Source of the DNA: Oxytricha trifallax
Lineage: Eukaryota > Ciliophora > Spirotrichea > Sporadotrichida > Oxytrichidae
DNA length: 64,000 nt
NCBI GenBank assembly: GCA_000711775.1
Contig: ARYC01000049.1
Location: forward strand, 154,316-218,315
Reading direction: 5' to 3'
The notes under the pieces were generated by a model. It had not been told where the DNA came from and did no database searches. It saw only the letters and a program-made list of their open reading frames with translations. Made by a program: the position numbers and the translations under genes. Within the stretch, counting starts at the first letter, position 1. Each line of letters begins with the position of its first letter. Positions 35,335 to 47,675 of this stretch are shown here, one piece after another.

Positions 35335-36250
35335 ATTCGAATGACATTTTTAATCAATCAGAAATTCTGGAATTTGAAGACGATTTGCAAATTAAACTAA
35401 ATAATGTTTATGATGAAATCTCTTATATTGACGACAAGAAATAAAATTAATTAGGCATTTAAAATAAAACTTACTTGCAACATTAAAATTAAATTTTATC
35501 TTAATAAAATTCATCATTTGAGATCATTGATGAGTCCAGAAGGTTCATTAATAATAGTAATAAATTAATATAAATTTAATACTAGTCTTTTCAACAAATT
35601 AATAAATTCAGGTTTTGAAATTCAATCTTAATAGCAACCAATTTTAGAAATAGTTCAATAAATATAGATGTGTTTGCCAAAATTAATAAAACAAGTAAAA
35701 TTTTGATGACTGGAGAGAAGTATTTGGTCAAAAATGAAAAAAATGAAGGAATATGTAATTAATAAAATAAATAAAAATGTGGTAAATTCAACACAAGAAA
35801 CAACGAAATGGTAAAGATTCTCTTTTAGGCAAATAAACTAGATGAATGAACGCCACTTTAACAAAAAGAAAAGAAGTGTAGTTATATGTAAAAATAAGCA
35901 TAAGTACTTAATTATTTGTAATAAAAAGATGGAAAACTAGATTTAGTCCAAAGAGAAGTACAAAACGTAATTAATGAATAATTTAGAAAATTTGAAAATA
36001 GAAAATGAGTATCTCCAAGGTAAATAAAAAGTAAAATAAGAAATAATTCAAGAAAAATTTGAATATCTTAAAAAGAAAAAGATTAGAAGTTACTAAAATA
36101 TTTATTACAATAAATATAATATTAGAAACGAACGATATGCATAAAGTCTTCTTGATAATATACACAGAATAAATCATGGATAGCAAGTTTAAACAAAATG
36201 CAAATGAGTATTTATAAGATATATTAAAAATAGCTATTAATACCAAGGAT
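35335..36250 (+). CDS. Unknown coiled-coil protein
   Basis: Plus frame from about 35340 reads DIFNQSEILEFEDDLQIK, NNVYDEISYIDDKKQ, INKTSKILMTGEKYLVKN and LDLVQREVQNVINEQ. After a frame change near 35975, likely a very short intron or decay, it reads ENLKIENEYLQGKQKVKQ and KFEYLKKKKIRSYQ. The heptad-like K/E/L/N pattern at the end suggests a coiled coil. The standard-code minus ORF at 35983-36246 is its shadow. Confidence 0.5.
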
Positions 36251-36433
36251 GTATAAAAATCAAGGTGGGAAAGTTTTCGGGCAAGTGAATTTTCTAATAA
36301 ATATTATTTATGAATTATACATAAAAAATTTAAGTTTAATTTAAGGTAAATTATAGTTCAGGTGAGCTAAGGCTCCACACTCTTAACATACATTCATAAA
36401 ATGGTGTATATCGTTCATAATAATAATATTTAT

Positions 36434-38218
36434 TCAAATATTCAATGTATCTCCACTAGACTTGTCTGGTGGTTCATCTTCTTCTTCCTTCTCTTCTTTT
36501 TGTAACATCTAGTCACTTTTGTTAGCAAATTCTATCCCTATGCTTTGGTCTGGTGCTAAGCTTAGCTTTTGTACACCTTTCTTGAGTAGTACTTTTTCAG
36601 CATCACTCTGATATTGAGACAGTACGTTATGTCAATAACACTAATTTTTGTATCCATTAAGGTTCTCAACCGGGATAACTTTATACCGTGATATAATCCC
36701 TTAGATCTTCGCCAGTATGTGAAGATCATTGATTGCATACGTTGTGTGTTGATCAAATTGCTTGTTCTATCTAATTCTTTTCTGTTTGGGTCTCTTTTTA
36801 CTATCAATCTGTAATATTATGTCACTATCATCTGATTTTGCAAAAGACTTAGGTCTCTTGTCCTTGTCTTTTGCTGGACTACTGCTTATAGTTAGTTCTC
36901 CAAATTCCCTAACTTTGTGCTCTTTTCTTTCACTCTTTAATTACCCTTCCTTCTTGACTCTGTTGGTCTTTATTTATCTTTTTCTTGATCTTTATCCATT
37001 ATTTGTATTAGCTTTTATCCAATTTCAGTTTTTTGAAATTCTAAGATTGGTTTTGCTTCAAGAATTGCCCTATCGTATTTATTGGGCTCTATTTATGCTT
37101 ATTGTGTGGATATATTTATATCTTTCACATCTTCCATGTATACTGCTGGGTGTTCTATGGCATCAGGCAGTGTTTGTTCTGTTATCACTACCTCAAATAC
37201 TATGCTCTTAATATCATCTACCTTGTCGGGTGGTTGTATTACTGTAGTTGCATGTTATGTGAAATCATCTATTTACTATAAAATCTCCTGAACAATCATT
37301 TTATCTTTCGATTCTTCCTGCTATATTGCTATTTGAGGGAGTGGTCTCTATGCTAGTATATTATTTTAACTTTCAGATTTAACTAATTATTTATCCTCTG
37401 TAGAAATCACTGGATACACAATTTCTTTGCTTCTGTCGGGACTTGCATAATTGTCTAAGTGCTACTTCGAGTTACATCATTTTGTTTAAGTTCAATAGTT
37501 TTAATAATTTATTATTTTAATTATTATTTCTATTAATCTACCGTAGCTTCTTTCTAACGGTTACTTTTCTTTTTTTGATACTAATTAATCATAGGTATAT
37601 GTGATAGTTTCTATTAGACATCTTCGTTAGATGCTTCGTCTATTCTTCTTAGGACTGGACTTGCAACTTATGCAGTTGATTGTTATTCAATCTCTTGTTT
37701 CACGACAATTAGAATTTTCCTAGTAGTTTTCTTTTGGGTTGTTCGACCTCTTACATCATTTATGTTTGATGTTACTTTTATACTTTTTTAGTTTTTTCCA
37801 TTTCTTAATCACTTTATTGTGATGTTCTTGTGAGTAGTACCCTGATCAAATCTCGCTGATTTTGATTCTACAAGTTTTTCTATTGGGGTTTACACCTTCT
37901 TTGGTGGAACTACTTAGCAGCCCATAACTTACATGTCCTTTGTAAGAGCTACGCTTTGTGATTGTAGTTCAAGGTTCCCAAATTTTAAAAAGATGTTGTT
38001 TGCAAATTACTGTAGTAATCTTGCTACTGTAATAGCATCATTTTTCAAGAACTCTTTTACAAAGTCTTCTTGTTCCTCATCTTCAAATCCTTCTGACATC
38101 AGTGTATCGAAGATCATGTCTTCTTTTTGCATTACATCTCTAACCCTTGATCTAGGATGTTTTGGATATAGTCATTGCTTAATTTTATAAAGTTAAAGGT
38201 TTTCGTGATATGTTCCAT
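36434..38218 (-). CDS. Large unknown protein with basic linker and acidic C-terminus
   Basis: Probable start MEHITKTFNFIKLSND at 38218, or MQKEDMIFDTLMSEG at 38132 in the next frame. Long readable blocks follow: FVKEFLKNDAITVARLL, SNEDVQQKLSHIPM, YPVISTEDKQLV, VVITEQTLPDAIEHPAVYM, KYDRAILEAKPILEFQK. A second frame then gives SSPAKDKDKRPKSFAKSDD, HILAKIQGIISRYKVIPV and LSQYQSDAEKVLLKKG, and it ends MLQKEEKEEEDEPPD...NI then TGA at 36434. At least two frame changes need introns or sequencing-level breaks. The plus-strand ORFs here are shadows. Function unknown. Confidence 0.5.
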
Positions 38219-38224
38219 CTATTA

Positions 38225-38955
38225 ACTTTTTAATTAAATAATGAATTATACATAAAAACATATATTTAATAATTTTTTTACTCTTTAATTTTATAGAGGA
38301 TAAATAAAACGATTTTTGTTTTATAATAATTAAATATTTACGCTGACTGACTTATATCATAACATTGGATAAATTAAATCATATATAAAAAGAAAATTTA
38401 ACAAGATTATGATTAATTAATTAATGAAAATAAGATCCCGTATATAGAAAATGCTAACTATTATAAAGTATATTTATCAAAATTTAATAAATCATCGAGT
38501 AAAATACTATTAAAAGACTAATAAATCACTAGATATCATTAAAGAAAACATAAATACAGAAAGAAAAAAAAATATATAAAAAAAATAAGAATATTTACTT
38601 TCCAGTAAACCTCCCTAAATTTTTTATTATAAGGATGGGCAGGAAACTTCCCTTATTTCAAGTATTAATGAAATGCATAAAAATAGGTAATTTGGTATAT
38701 ATTCAAATACAAGAAAATATCTAAGTAATTTTAACTGCCAAGTATTTATCATTTTGAAATTTTCCTTAAAACAATATAATTATATTTGAGATTTTATTAG
38801 AAAATTATTCTCTCTAAATATAAACATTGCTTTCTTCAAGTTTCAAGATCGTTATTGTAGTGTTTTTTAAAGACCATTTTGTAATGTTACTTTTATTTTC
38901 TTCTGATTCCTTTGTTCTCTTCTTGAGTTTAAATTGTAATACAGTGTTTGAGATC
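38225..38955. other. AT-rich spacer containing the left inverted repeat
   Basis: Low-complexity AT sequence. The only structure is the 70-bp inverted-repeat arm at 38671-38740. Confidence 0.4.
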
Positions 38956-38963
38956 ACACCTAT

Positions 38964-40210
38964 TCATATTTAATGGATTTAGTATCTGATACTAGAATTG
39001 CTATTAACTGCTTTAACATAAAGAAGAATGTTGTTATCACTGAATGATTTGTCAGAAACATCATTCCTTCTTTCGATATTGGATAATCTCTCGTTGGTCT
39101 CACTAAGTTAATTCTCCATATCACAAACATTCTTACTAACAGTGGTCAAAGAAGTTTGAATTTCTTTAAAGTTTTCGGATTGAGCCCTGTATTTACCATT
39201 AATTGTTTGGAGGATCTTGCATAAATACCCTATTTTGCCAATTCTCTCTATTGCATTGCTTACTTCATCATAGAGTTTCTCAAGCTTCGACCTTACATCT
39301 GGAGGAGATTAATTTACTGAATTAGCATACTTCTTGGTTTTATCCAAGTGACTTCACTATTCCTTGTTGTTGTTAGGGAGGTTTCTGATTTTTAGTATAT
39401 AATTAAATCTTTTACTTACATCATCAATTCTTATCAGCTGATTGAGGATTGAATAATCTGATTCTGTAAAATTTAATCTTGGTGGCCTGCTCCTTAATCG
39501 AAATCTGCAAAATATTAGATGTGATCATTACTGTTGTAGTTGTTAGCTATACCTGCAATAACATCATCTCCAATCTTTATCATCACCAATATCTCCACCT
39601 TCATTATTAAAGTCATTTGTTTCATCCTTGCTGTTGAACTTTATTTTTAGTGAAACACTGCATTATTTTAGCAATATTGCCCATAATCCATTATCAGAAC
39701 GTGTCTTAAGTTTATTAGGGGGCATGCCAACATCATTACCTAAATTCTTCAATCCAAGAACTAAAATAGAATTATGCTAAATTATAATGGAAAATGCGAA
39801 TGACAATAATATCAAAGAAATTCTATAAGTCATTATTATTACTAACATTTTAAGAAGCGTTCAAAGGGTCATAATATTTATTACAGATTGTAACTCAATA
39901 ATTATTGATGGAAAGTAAATTAGGAGCCAGTTGCTCAAAATACATAAACTATTCACTAGCATTTCTGCAAAACAATGCTCAGAAAATCCTTGACAGTGAC
40001 TGAAGCTGCTATATCACAAAAGATTTTAAGAAAGATTCAAAACAACTAATTAAGTTCTTACATATATCTGTAAAATTTTTTCCCGGAGTCTAATAATTTG
40101 AGTATTTCTATGATATTGTCCATTATGATGGCTGGGCTTGCTCTTTTAAGTACCTAAAATAATCTTTATAAAATAAGTATACATATAGCTTGCTCTTGAC
40201 TTTCATCCAT
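38964..40210 (-). CDS. IFT57: Intraflagellar transport protein IFT57
   Basis: IFT57 is an IFT-B complex subunit needed to build cilia. Order of matches to the family: N-terminal MDNIIEILKLLDSG; SRIFWALFCRNASEQFMYF (family SRHYFALPTNPGEQFYMF, from memory); YYDPLNASQN; LGLKNLGNDVGMPPNKLKT (family FPPSKLK); then KIRNLPNNNKEQWSHLDK (family DNKDW) and a coiled coil from KLEKLYDEVSNAIERIGK to MENQLSETNERLS. Introns at 39777-39804 (28 nt) and 39505-39552 (48 nt) keep the frame; one near 40030-39980 is needed but its phase does not resolve. Likely stop TGA 38964-38966. At least four TGA are read as Trp, one at the conserved Trp. Length about 320-350 residues, shorter than animal IFT57. Confidence 0.72.
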
Positions 40211-40314
40211 TCTTATTATTAAATTATATATTTTTATTATAATAATAATTTAAAAAAAATAAATATTGTAAATTTAAATATATAAACCTCACCATAGTGG
40301 AACTCTAAAGAAAA

Positions 40315-41865
40315 AAACACCTTCTATAAATCAGATGCTCTTAGACCACATATTGAAAAAATAATCGGTGAGTATAGCCACAGAGAATTGAAAGATAGCA
40401 ACTTTCCATAACTCTTTAGATACCTAAACAAAAGTTCTCAAGGAGCAATACTACTTAAACCATGCCAAGTCAGAACTATACTGTGCATGTATCGTAAGCT
40501 AAAAATTCTACTAAGGAGTACCCGCAATGTACTACTCAAATCAATAAGAAATGATGAAATTCATCTTTAGCTACAAGAAACAACAATACAGACTATTCTA
40601 GAGAATAGACACAAAAATTTGGAAAACTATCAAAGACCTTGTCTGGTTGATCAATGATATTCACTTCATTCTCCCAATCAGACAACAAACTCATGACGCA
40701 TCAGATCGGTAGGATATCTAATACTAAATAAAACCAAAACAGATTCTGAACAGTATTTTTCGACCGGAAACTGATGATTAAGTAAAAACAATTGCGGAAG
40801 TTATAGACTACTCACAAAGAGAACTCAGAGATTTTACGAACATCTTCCATGACGACCTCATCAGAAAGAATATAGATAATATGAATACATACTACCAAAA
40901 TCTATGCAAACTCATAGATAGAGCTACACACTCGTTATACCATCTAAATTCATATAAAAACTTTGCTTTGACACTTTAGTGAAAAATGTTCAACAACCGA
41001 AAGATTTTCAAAATATAGAACTCCCATATTGGGACGAGATTATAAAGGTTAAGAACAATCCTAAAGCATACAACTATGGAGTAACTAGAGTTATCAACGA
41101 TAAACAGTATAGATCCAACTATATCTTAGAAACAACAAGACCAATGTTCTATAAGAAATGATCAATAACCCTAGCACAAATCTTTTCATGTACCAAGAGA
41201 TAAGGAAAATTCTACTAAACCCCCTCGAAGATAATGATCTAAAAAGAGAAATTGGCCTAGAGACTTACACACGCTTGAAAGAAAATTACTAAATTCTAGT
41301 AGGAAACAAAATAGCAGAACCAGATAATATTTTACTTCAAGAGTCTTGCTACCTAGCTGCACACATTTGTGCCTGGGAATTCAAAAAGAAACTCGCAATT
41401 CTTAACAAATAATGGATAGATTGGATGTCTAGTACCCTAGGTTATTCAATAATGAATTAATGTATGAGTACAAACCTCGATGTAAGAGGAATACTAAACA
41501 ACATCTACCATTTCTAAAATACCAACGAAAAGGACTACTATGAAGTACTAGTCCAAGAACTAATTGATGAACTCAAACTAAGAATTGGAGCAAGACAACT
41601 ATCAGAAACAGCAGATCGTCAACTATTAAGAGGAACTAAAAGGTCTATTCTAAACCTAAAAAACTTTGAAAAAAACCAAGATGAAAAGAAATTCTCCAAT
41701 ATTAAGGTATCATACAAAGGCTACGAATGCTTATGAGCTCAGTTATTGAGTAAAATACTAATTAAAAGGGCTAGACCCTTATATATATATATTAAAGATA
41801 TACAAGATCGGGGGTCCCCAGAGACCTCAATGTGATCTAATTATTATTATTATTATTATTACTAT
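40315..41865 (+). mobile_element. Copy A of the hairpin-tail element family
   Basis: Codes for about 480 residues with a few frame shifts: SDALRPHIEKIIGEY, SELYCACIVSQKFYQG, TKIWKTIKDLVWLINDI, RELRDFTNIFHDDLIRK, ESCYLAAHICAWEFKKK, ELIDELKLRIGARQLSE, RSILNLKNFEKNQD and SYKGYECLWAQL. The same blocks occur in copies B (59.9 kb) and G (42.1 kb). The 3' tail (41763-41865) has AAGGGCTAGACCCTT, then GATCGGGGGTCCCCAGAGACC and a (TTA)n end. No reverse transcriptase is visible. The unknown protein may be a nucleic-acid-binding ORF of a retroelement. The TGA before AQL is conserved in copy B. Confidence 0.65.
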
Positions 41866-42049
41866 TATATATTTTTATTTAATTAAAGCAACATTGCATT
41901 TAAAATAAATTACAAAATTATAGATATATGGCAGTTAAAATTACTTAGAAATTTTATTGTATTTAAATTTATACCAAATTACCTATTTTTATGCATTTTA
42001 TTAATAATGTGGAACCATATTTATTAAGAAAATAAAAGAAATGAACTAA

Positions 42050-42960
42050 AAAACTTATTTTACGCAATAGTAATTGATACACCTTTAGATGATACAACAT
42101 GCAAACTAGGTTATTAAATCATGAAAAATATAGATATATTCAGAAATATAACGATTAAAAGATTTAACAAACGGGAACTTATTTATTTGGATCACAAACT
42201 TAAAGTAAGTTAAAATGATTCCTTGATACCTTAAATTTATGGGATAAATGAGGGAAAAACAAGTCACGTAAGTGAAATTAAACAACGATTAGATTTTTAA
42301 TAAAGGAATAGGATTTGAAATGAGACATTTACTGAGTTATGTGTAGTTACAAGACCAGAAAATAAATTTAGTTAATTGAAAAAGATTACTTGCACTCACA
42401 ACGTAGATACCATTATTATATATCTAGTAAAAATTGAAAGTTAGATACAATATCAATTGTAAGAAATAATTAGACAATTATTGCCAAATAAAAGTATTAT
42501 ATTCCATATATTAAATTGAAAATAAACTTGCTCTGAGGTTGTAAAGATAAATAAGAAATGATATACTTCCTTAACAAGGCAATTTAGAAAAATCCTGATC
42601 TCATGGAGCAACTAAGCTTTATCAAATAAATACAATAAAACTCCTTATATCAAGTAATCCAAGGAGCATGCTAGGCATTTGCACTTGAGTTTAAAAAAAA
42701 ATCCAAAGTTCACAGAATTATTATGATAAGTCTCTTGAACAGAATTATTAAATATAGTTAGACACTTAGAAAAAAACTTAATACTCATACTATAACACAC
42801 TAGGTTTGAAATCTCTGACTTTAAAGATATTTTTGATCTTGAATATTTACTAGACCTAGAGCTAATAGATCAGATACAATTTTTCGCAATAAATTAAGAA
42901 TTACAACTAACTGTAATTCAAATAATCAGTCAAATTAGTAAAATAATCGTCAATAAATAA
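42050..42960 (+). mobile_element. Copy G: diverged remnant of the same family
   Basis: GACQAFALEFKKKSKVHR matches ESCYLAAHICAWEFKKK of copy A. Further down DFKDIFDLEYLLDLELID is readable. The hairpin tail is not found and several frame shifts are present, so this is an old copy. Confidence 0.4.
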
Positions 42961-43504
42961 ATTCTTAAAATACAATTAAATTATAAATTAATCATTCTTT
43001 AAGCATTATTTTAATTTTCTTATAAACTTACTTGATATTAATTTAATTATATTTGAAATAGGCGTAAGTGGTAAATTTTGTATTTTTACTACTTGCGCCC
43101 ATTTATATTATTTTAATAAATAGATATTCTAATTTTGATTGTTTCATTTTTTACAAATATGAAATGTAATTTATTTACTATTTTATGTCTAAGTGAAATA
43201 ATATATTTTATACATTAAATCTCTTATATTTTTAAGATTTGTTGCTTTTATCAGTAAATTGTTATTAAATTATTAATGTTTTTACTTATGAATAAGTTAA
43301 ACTTAATATTGGTTTATAACAAACTTCATATCTATTTCAAAATTATTAAGCATATTAAAAACTTTACTTCCCAATAAATAGATTGCATTTGCAAAAATAA
43401 AAAAGGTTTAAATAATACAATTCACAATAATTTATAATTTTATTTTTTATACAGTAAAATTCAAGTAAATATTATAGAAAATGTTTTAAGTATTCATATT
43501 ATAA

Positions 43505-43535
43505 AATGTTTTATATATATATATATATATCAGCA
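43505..43535. repeat. (TA)n microsatellite
   Basis: About a dozen TA units. Simple repeat between two element copies. Confidence 0.7.
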
Positions 43536-43559
43536 TTTATGTATTCACGATTTTTTCGC

Positions 43560-44766
43560 TATTTTGACTGAATCTTCACAGCCATAGCGATCACCTTAAC
43601 AAACTCTTTAAGTTGTATATATGTGTTAAATATTAAAGAGTGATACATTAGATTAGTACTAAATACTGCAAACCAGGCAAACCTGATCAGACTTTCAAAC
43701 TAAGTAAAAACAAACTAAATAATTCTAAAACTATATGAAGACTTCGTCCCAATAGATGAAAAAGTCTTGAAATGATTTGACAACAACACAGAATCGCTAA
43801 TAAACAAAAAATTATCACAACAATTAACTAAACAACATACGTATAATGTGGAAATGGAAGATGAGTTCGAAATAACTCAAAAGCACTTACCTCCAAATTA
43901 TAAAAATTAAATCCAAGTGAGTAACAAGAGTAACTTAAAAAATTTTGTAAATGATGTATAAAAATAAACTGATGACATACCTGATATTTAATAGCACAAT
44001 AAACTACTTTTATAAATTAAAGATTTAAGAATTAAATATATGGAGGCAAAAGATATCAAGGTAACTTGTTATTAATTAACACTTGATAGAATTATAAATG
44101 AAACACATGCTGAAGATGCTACAGCTCACTCTACCTACTAACGTCTTTGGAGATCTAGACTTCGAACAAAAGAAAAAGACTGGCAAACTTTAGGCTAAAG
44201 TATCACGAAAGACAAACTAAAAATCCCTATAATCTACCAAAATTTAATCTGCTGGAGTAGACTTGACAAAACAAAACTTCTCTTAATTTTTGAGAACCAA
44301 GACCTTTAAACAGAGCTGTTTTAAATCATGACAAATATACCCCAGACCAGAAGGTACGTCCCACCAGGAGAAAGGATCATAAATGATGGCCCAGAAGCTT
44401 ACAAATATCTAATATATAATGACCAGATATAAAAATAATCAGAAGAATTAAAAATGCTTTAATTACTAGCCTTCATCACGGGAATCATTTTCAACCTAAA
44501 AGTTGAAGAACAACACAAGAAAATAATAGAAGTTATGAACGAACTTACAGGTAAGACAATTGACCTAACAAAGAGATCAGAGATTATTTCATGAGGAAAT
44601 ATTGAAAGAATATAAATATTCAATCCTCAAAAATATGAAATTCTGGATCAGGACTAAGCCGAACCAGATGACTAATGAAAAGGGCTTAACCTTTATATTT
44701 TATCATATATATATATATAAGGTCTGGGATCCCCAAGGATCTCAATGTGATCATATTATTATTATG
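43560..44766 (+). mobile_element. Copy C of the hairpin-tail family
   Basis: One frame reads RYVPPGERIINDGPEAYKYL, LAFITGIIFNLKVEEQHKK, EVMNELTGKTIDLTKRS and NIERIQIFNPQKYEIL up to the shared tail (44677-44766): AAAGGGCTTAACCTTT, GGGATCCCCAAGGATCTCAA, TGTGATC and TTA repeats. The protein is only loosely similar to A and B, so it is a diverged subfamily sharing the tail. Confidence 0.55.
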
Positions 44767-45006
44767 GCCAAATAAAAAATAAGCTGAAATAATTAACAGA
44801 CCCCATAATCATAGCCTTACTTGAAAACGATAGAAAATGAAGCCTTATTTTATCAGAATCAAAATCAATCAAAAATACACAGATAAGGACTTAAATATTA
44901 ATTCGAATTTAAACAATTAAAATAGATTCACAATAAATTCCTTTGTAAAGTTAAATAAGTGGAATTAGATCGAGTATATAAATTAATCAAAATTTTAATC
45001 GTATTA

Positions 45007-45791
45007 CTATAATTTTATTGTGCATGAACAGTTTAAATTAGCATATTTTTATGTTGATTTCCTTCTTCAAAATCATCATCTCTAGTCGATTAATCCTTGA
45101 GATTGGTGCTCATTGAGTCCATCGGCATCATCACTTAAAAACTTAATTGTCTTCAGAACTTGATACTAGAAGCTTAGCCACATATCAAATTAAGACACCT
45201 GTTTTGATGATTAGCTGGATAGCAATTCTCCATTTTATTAGTTGAAATTTAAATTGATCTGTGATTATTAATAAATTAAATCAGGCATAGTCTTAATTAA
45301 TAAATATTAACTTTCAATTAATTAATACATCTCTGTTAATAATTATTCATAGATTAAACCTATTAGCTAAACTTTTCATTATAAATCATTAAAATTTATA
45401 AAAATTTTAATGATTTATAATGAAAAGTTTAGCTAATAGGTTTAATCTATGAATAATTATTAACAGAGATGTATTAATTAATTGAAAGTTAATATTTATT
45501 AATTAAGACTATGCCTGATTTAATTTATTAATAATCACAGATCAATTTAAATTTCAACTAATAAAATGGAGAATTGCTATCCAGCTAATCATCAAAACAG
45601 GTGTCTTAATTTGATATGTGGCTAAGCTTCTAGTATCAAGTTCTGAAGACAATTAAGTTTTTAAGTGATGATGCCGATGGACTCAATGAGCACCAATCTC
45701 AAGGATTAATCGACTAGAGATGATGATTTTGAAGAAGGAAATCAACATAAAAATATGCTAATTTAAACTGTTCATGCACAATAAAATTATA
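45007..45791. mobile_element. 785-bp near-perfect palindrome nested in the left repeat
   Basis: Arms of about 390 bp meet at about 45399 with almost no spacer. It is flanked by TTA on both sides (45004-45006, 45792-45794). The right terminal repeat of the host element shows the empty site CGTATTATTGATAAAATAC, so this palindrome arrived later and duplicated 2-3 bases. Confidence 0.85.
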
Positions 45792-46025
45792 TTATTGCTA
45801 AAATACATAAGATTAGGAAATTAGAGAAATACTAATATTAATGATATTCTTGGAGTAAACTTAACTGCCAGTCATTTGATAAACTTATAATTGGATTAGA
45901 TGTAATTAACTTTTAATATTAAACTGATTGTACATTGTACAGTTTTATAATAAAATGTTTCTTAATCGAGAAATTTTACAGTTTTAGATGCTTTGTCTAT
46001 TAAAGTAATCAATAATAAATTAAAA

Positions 46026-47457
46026 ATGAGAGAACTAATTATTCAAACGAGTGATAGAGAAATGCTTTATAAAACACTCATAGTATTACTCGTGATTAAT
46101 ATCTAATCTAAGATAAAAGGACCGCTTAATAACGAACAAAATCGTCAGAGTCAATGAAAGGCACATATTTGTTTTCAGTATCAAAATCGAGAATTAAAAC
46201 CAATTAGTCTCGGAAATTGAACAGGCTGTATCAACTAAAACGCCAAAGTATAGTCATGCATTCTTATTTCACTGCGTCAATAATAACGAGAGAATACAGC
46301 AATATCTAGCAATACACTTGAAACAAGATGGCCTAGGACTTTGTAAAAATTACTTCACTAAGAGAGATTATCTTGGATATAAGGTCTTGATAAGTCTAAA
46401 GTTTCCCTATAAACTAATAGGCAAAGTCAAGCTAAGGAAACTGTATGTCAGTTTGAAGATTTAGTAGATGACTCTGGGGATCAATAGCATTTTGATGATT
46501 TCGTTGCATTTGCAAAAGTGTAATCAAAAAATAGATAAACTGATAGTACTTTTTCAAGAGACTCATCACAAACACAAGGCAGAATTTAAGATCAATATAA
46601 GGACTTGGTAAGATCAAAATAGATTAACACAGTAGATGATATGTACCGAAAGTACCAAGATGATGTTCTCATTTGTGATCAAATCGCGAAAAATCGCAAA
46701 TTACTAATGATCTACTAAGGATTAGAATAGAAACTTATCTCAAAGCCAGAGCAGCCTAAGCAAACAAAGCTCCTGTCATTAATCCAGTTTCTACAGAGAT
46801 CTGACACCTAATCCCAACTTTTAAAAAGGCTTGATTAAAAAATGCTTGAAGAAATGCTCTACTTCGACGCAGTTGACAAGATGTATAAAGTAATCTTCAG
46901 AAAATTTCCAGACAAAGTGAATGTTATCTTGTTTTTTGGGGAGCCTAACACTGGAAAGACTACTATCGCTATATATATAAGAAAGATCTTTATCACTGAG
47001 GATTTCAGAGTACCCAACAAATCCTTTTGCATGGAATCCAGCAATACTTACTCTCAACCATAGCTCGTTATCATGGATGAAATCAAGAGATACATTTTTT
47101 ACGATAGTGAAAAGATAGATGACCTTAAACGATTCTTTGAAGGATAGGGGTATCCTGTAAATCTTAAAGAAAAATAGCCTGTAGTGAGATTCCAATAGTG
47201 CCAAGTGATTGGCATTTCTAACACGCTGCCGTTCAACTAAATGAGTGATCTGGACGATGCTGAGATCAGACGAGAAGTTCCCTTTTAGTGAGGTCGAGCT
47301 GAAATTGTACTTTCGGAGGCGTTTGATAGAGGACGGGGACTCACAGATGTTGGAGGACGAAGAAACATATCTAGGAGACACAATTTTGGCAAGCAGCGAT
47401 CTCTAGAATAATAATCAAGACTAAGAAGTATAAGAAGAGGAGCAGGAAAGTCAATGA
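46026..47457 (+). pseudogene. Rep-like replication protein with superfamily 3 helicase, frame-shifted
   Basis: The middle segment has a tyrosine motif of the Y-x2-K type (CKNYFTKRD) as in HUH Rep nucleases. The best frame shifts at about 46230 and 46430, and again at about 47285. The helicase part is intact: Walker A GEPNTGKTT (46938-46964), Walker B QLVIMDEI (about 47059-47082) and motif C GISN (about 47207-47220), the order seen in SF3 helicases of Rep proteins of CRESS-DNA replicons, parvovirus-like and related elements. The C-terminus is acidic (NNNQDQEVQEEEQESQ) and stops at TGA 47455. It would nick and unwind element DNA. TAG/TAA are used as Gln, so it has adapted to the host code. Confidence 0.65.
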
Positions 47458-47597
47458 TCTCCGCATTTATCCTTGTAGCTAATTAGCATTAGTTAAAAGA
47501 ATAAAAACATTAGAATAAGGGTGATTGATAATTTTTTAATTAATGTATAGCTTATAAGGAAAATTAAATTTGATTAATTTAATCTTTTAAAAAAACT

Positions 47598-47675
47598 GGG
47601 TTTAATAGGATTCGAACTAGTGATAAAAACTATTAAAATTGTTAATATTACCAACTCAATCATATACCATTTTAA
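47598..47675 (-). pseudogene. tRNA-like sequence
   Basis: Minus strand has A-box-like TGATTGAGTTGGTAATA and a canonical B-box AGTTCGAATCC at tRNA distance, but the acceptor and anticodon stems do not pair well. It lies inside the Rep element between the gene and the right repeat. Possibly a tRNA-derived SINE or a primer-like relic. Confidence 0.35.

Larger units (their letters stand above)
38671..41998. repeat. Inverted repeats flanking IFT57 and element copy A
   Basis: AAATGCATAAAAATAGGTA (38671-38740) is matched in inverted orientation at 41929-41998, about 70 bp with roughly six mismatches. The pair encloses 3.2 kb holding the IFT57 gene and mobile copy A. No target duplication recognised. 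Confidence 0.6.

Noticed and set aside
36762-37211. 149-codon plus-strand ORF of the standard code, apparently a membrane protein
   Set aside because: It is the complement of a Lys/Glu-rich minus-strand gene. Hydrophobic shadows arise opposite charged coding sequence.
43505-43535. Possible origin or regulatory AT element
   Set aside because: Plain (TA)n microsatellite.
46821-47381. 186-codon minus-strand ORF of the standard code
   Set aside because: It lies opposite the SF3 helicase region, whose Walker motifs are on the plus strand.
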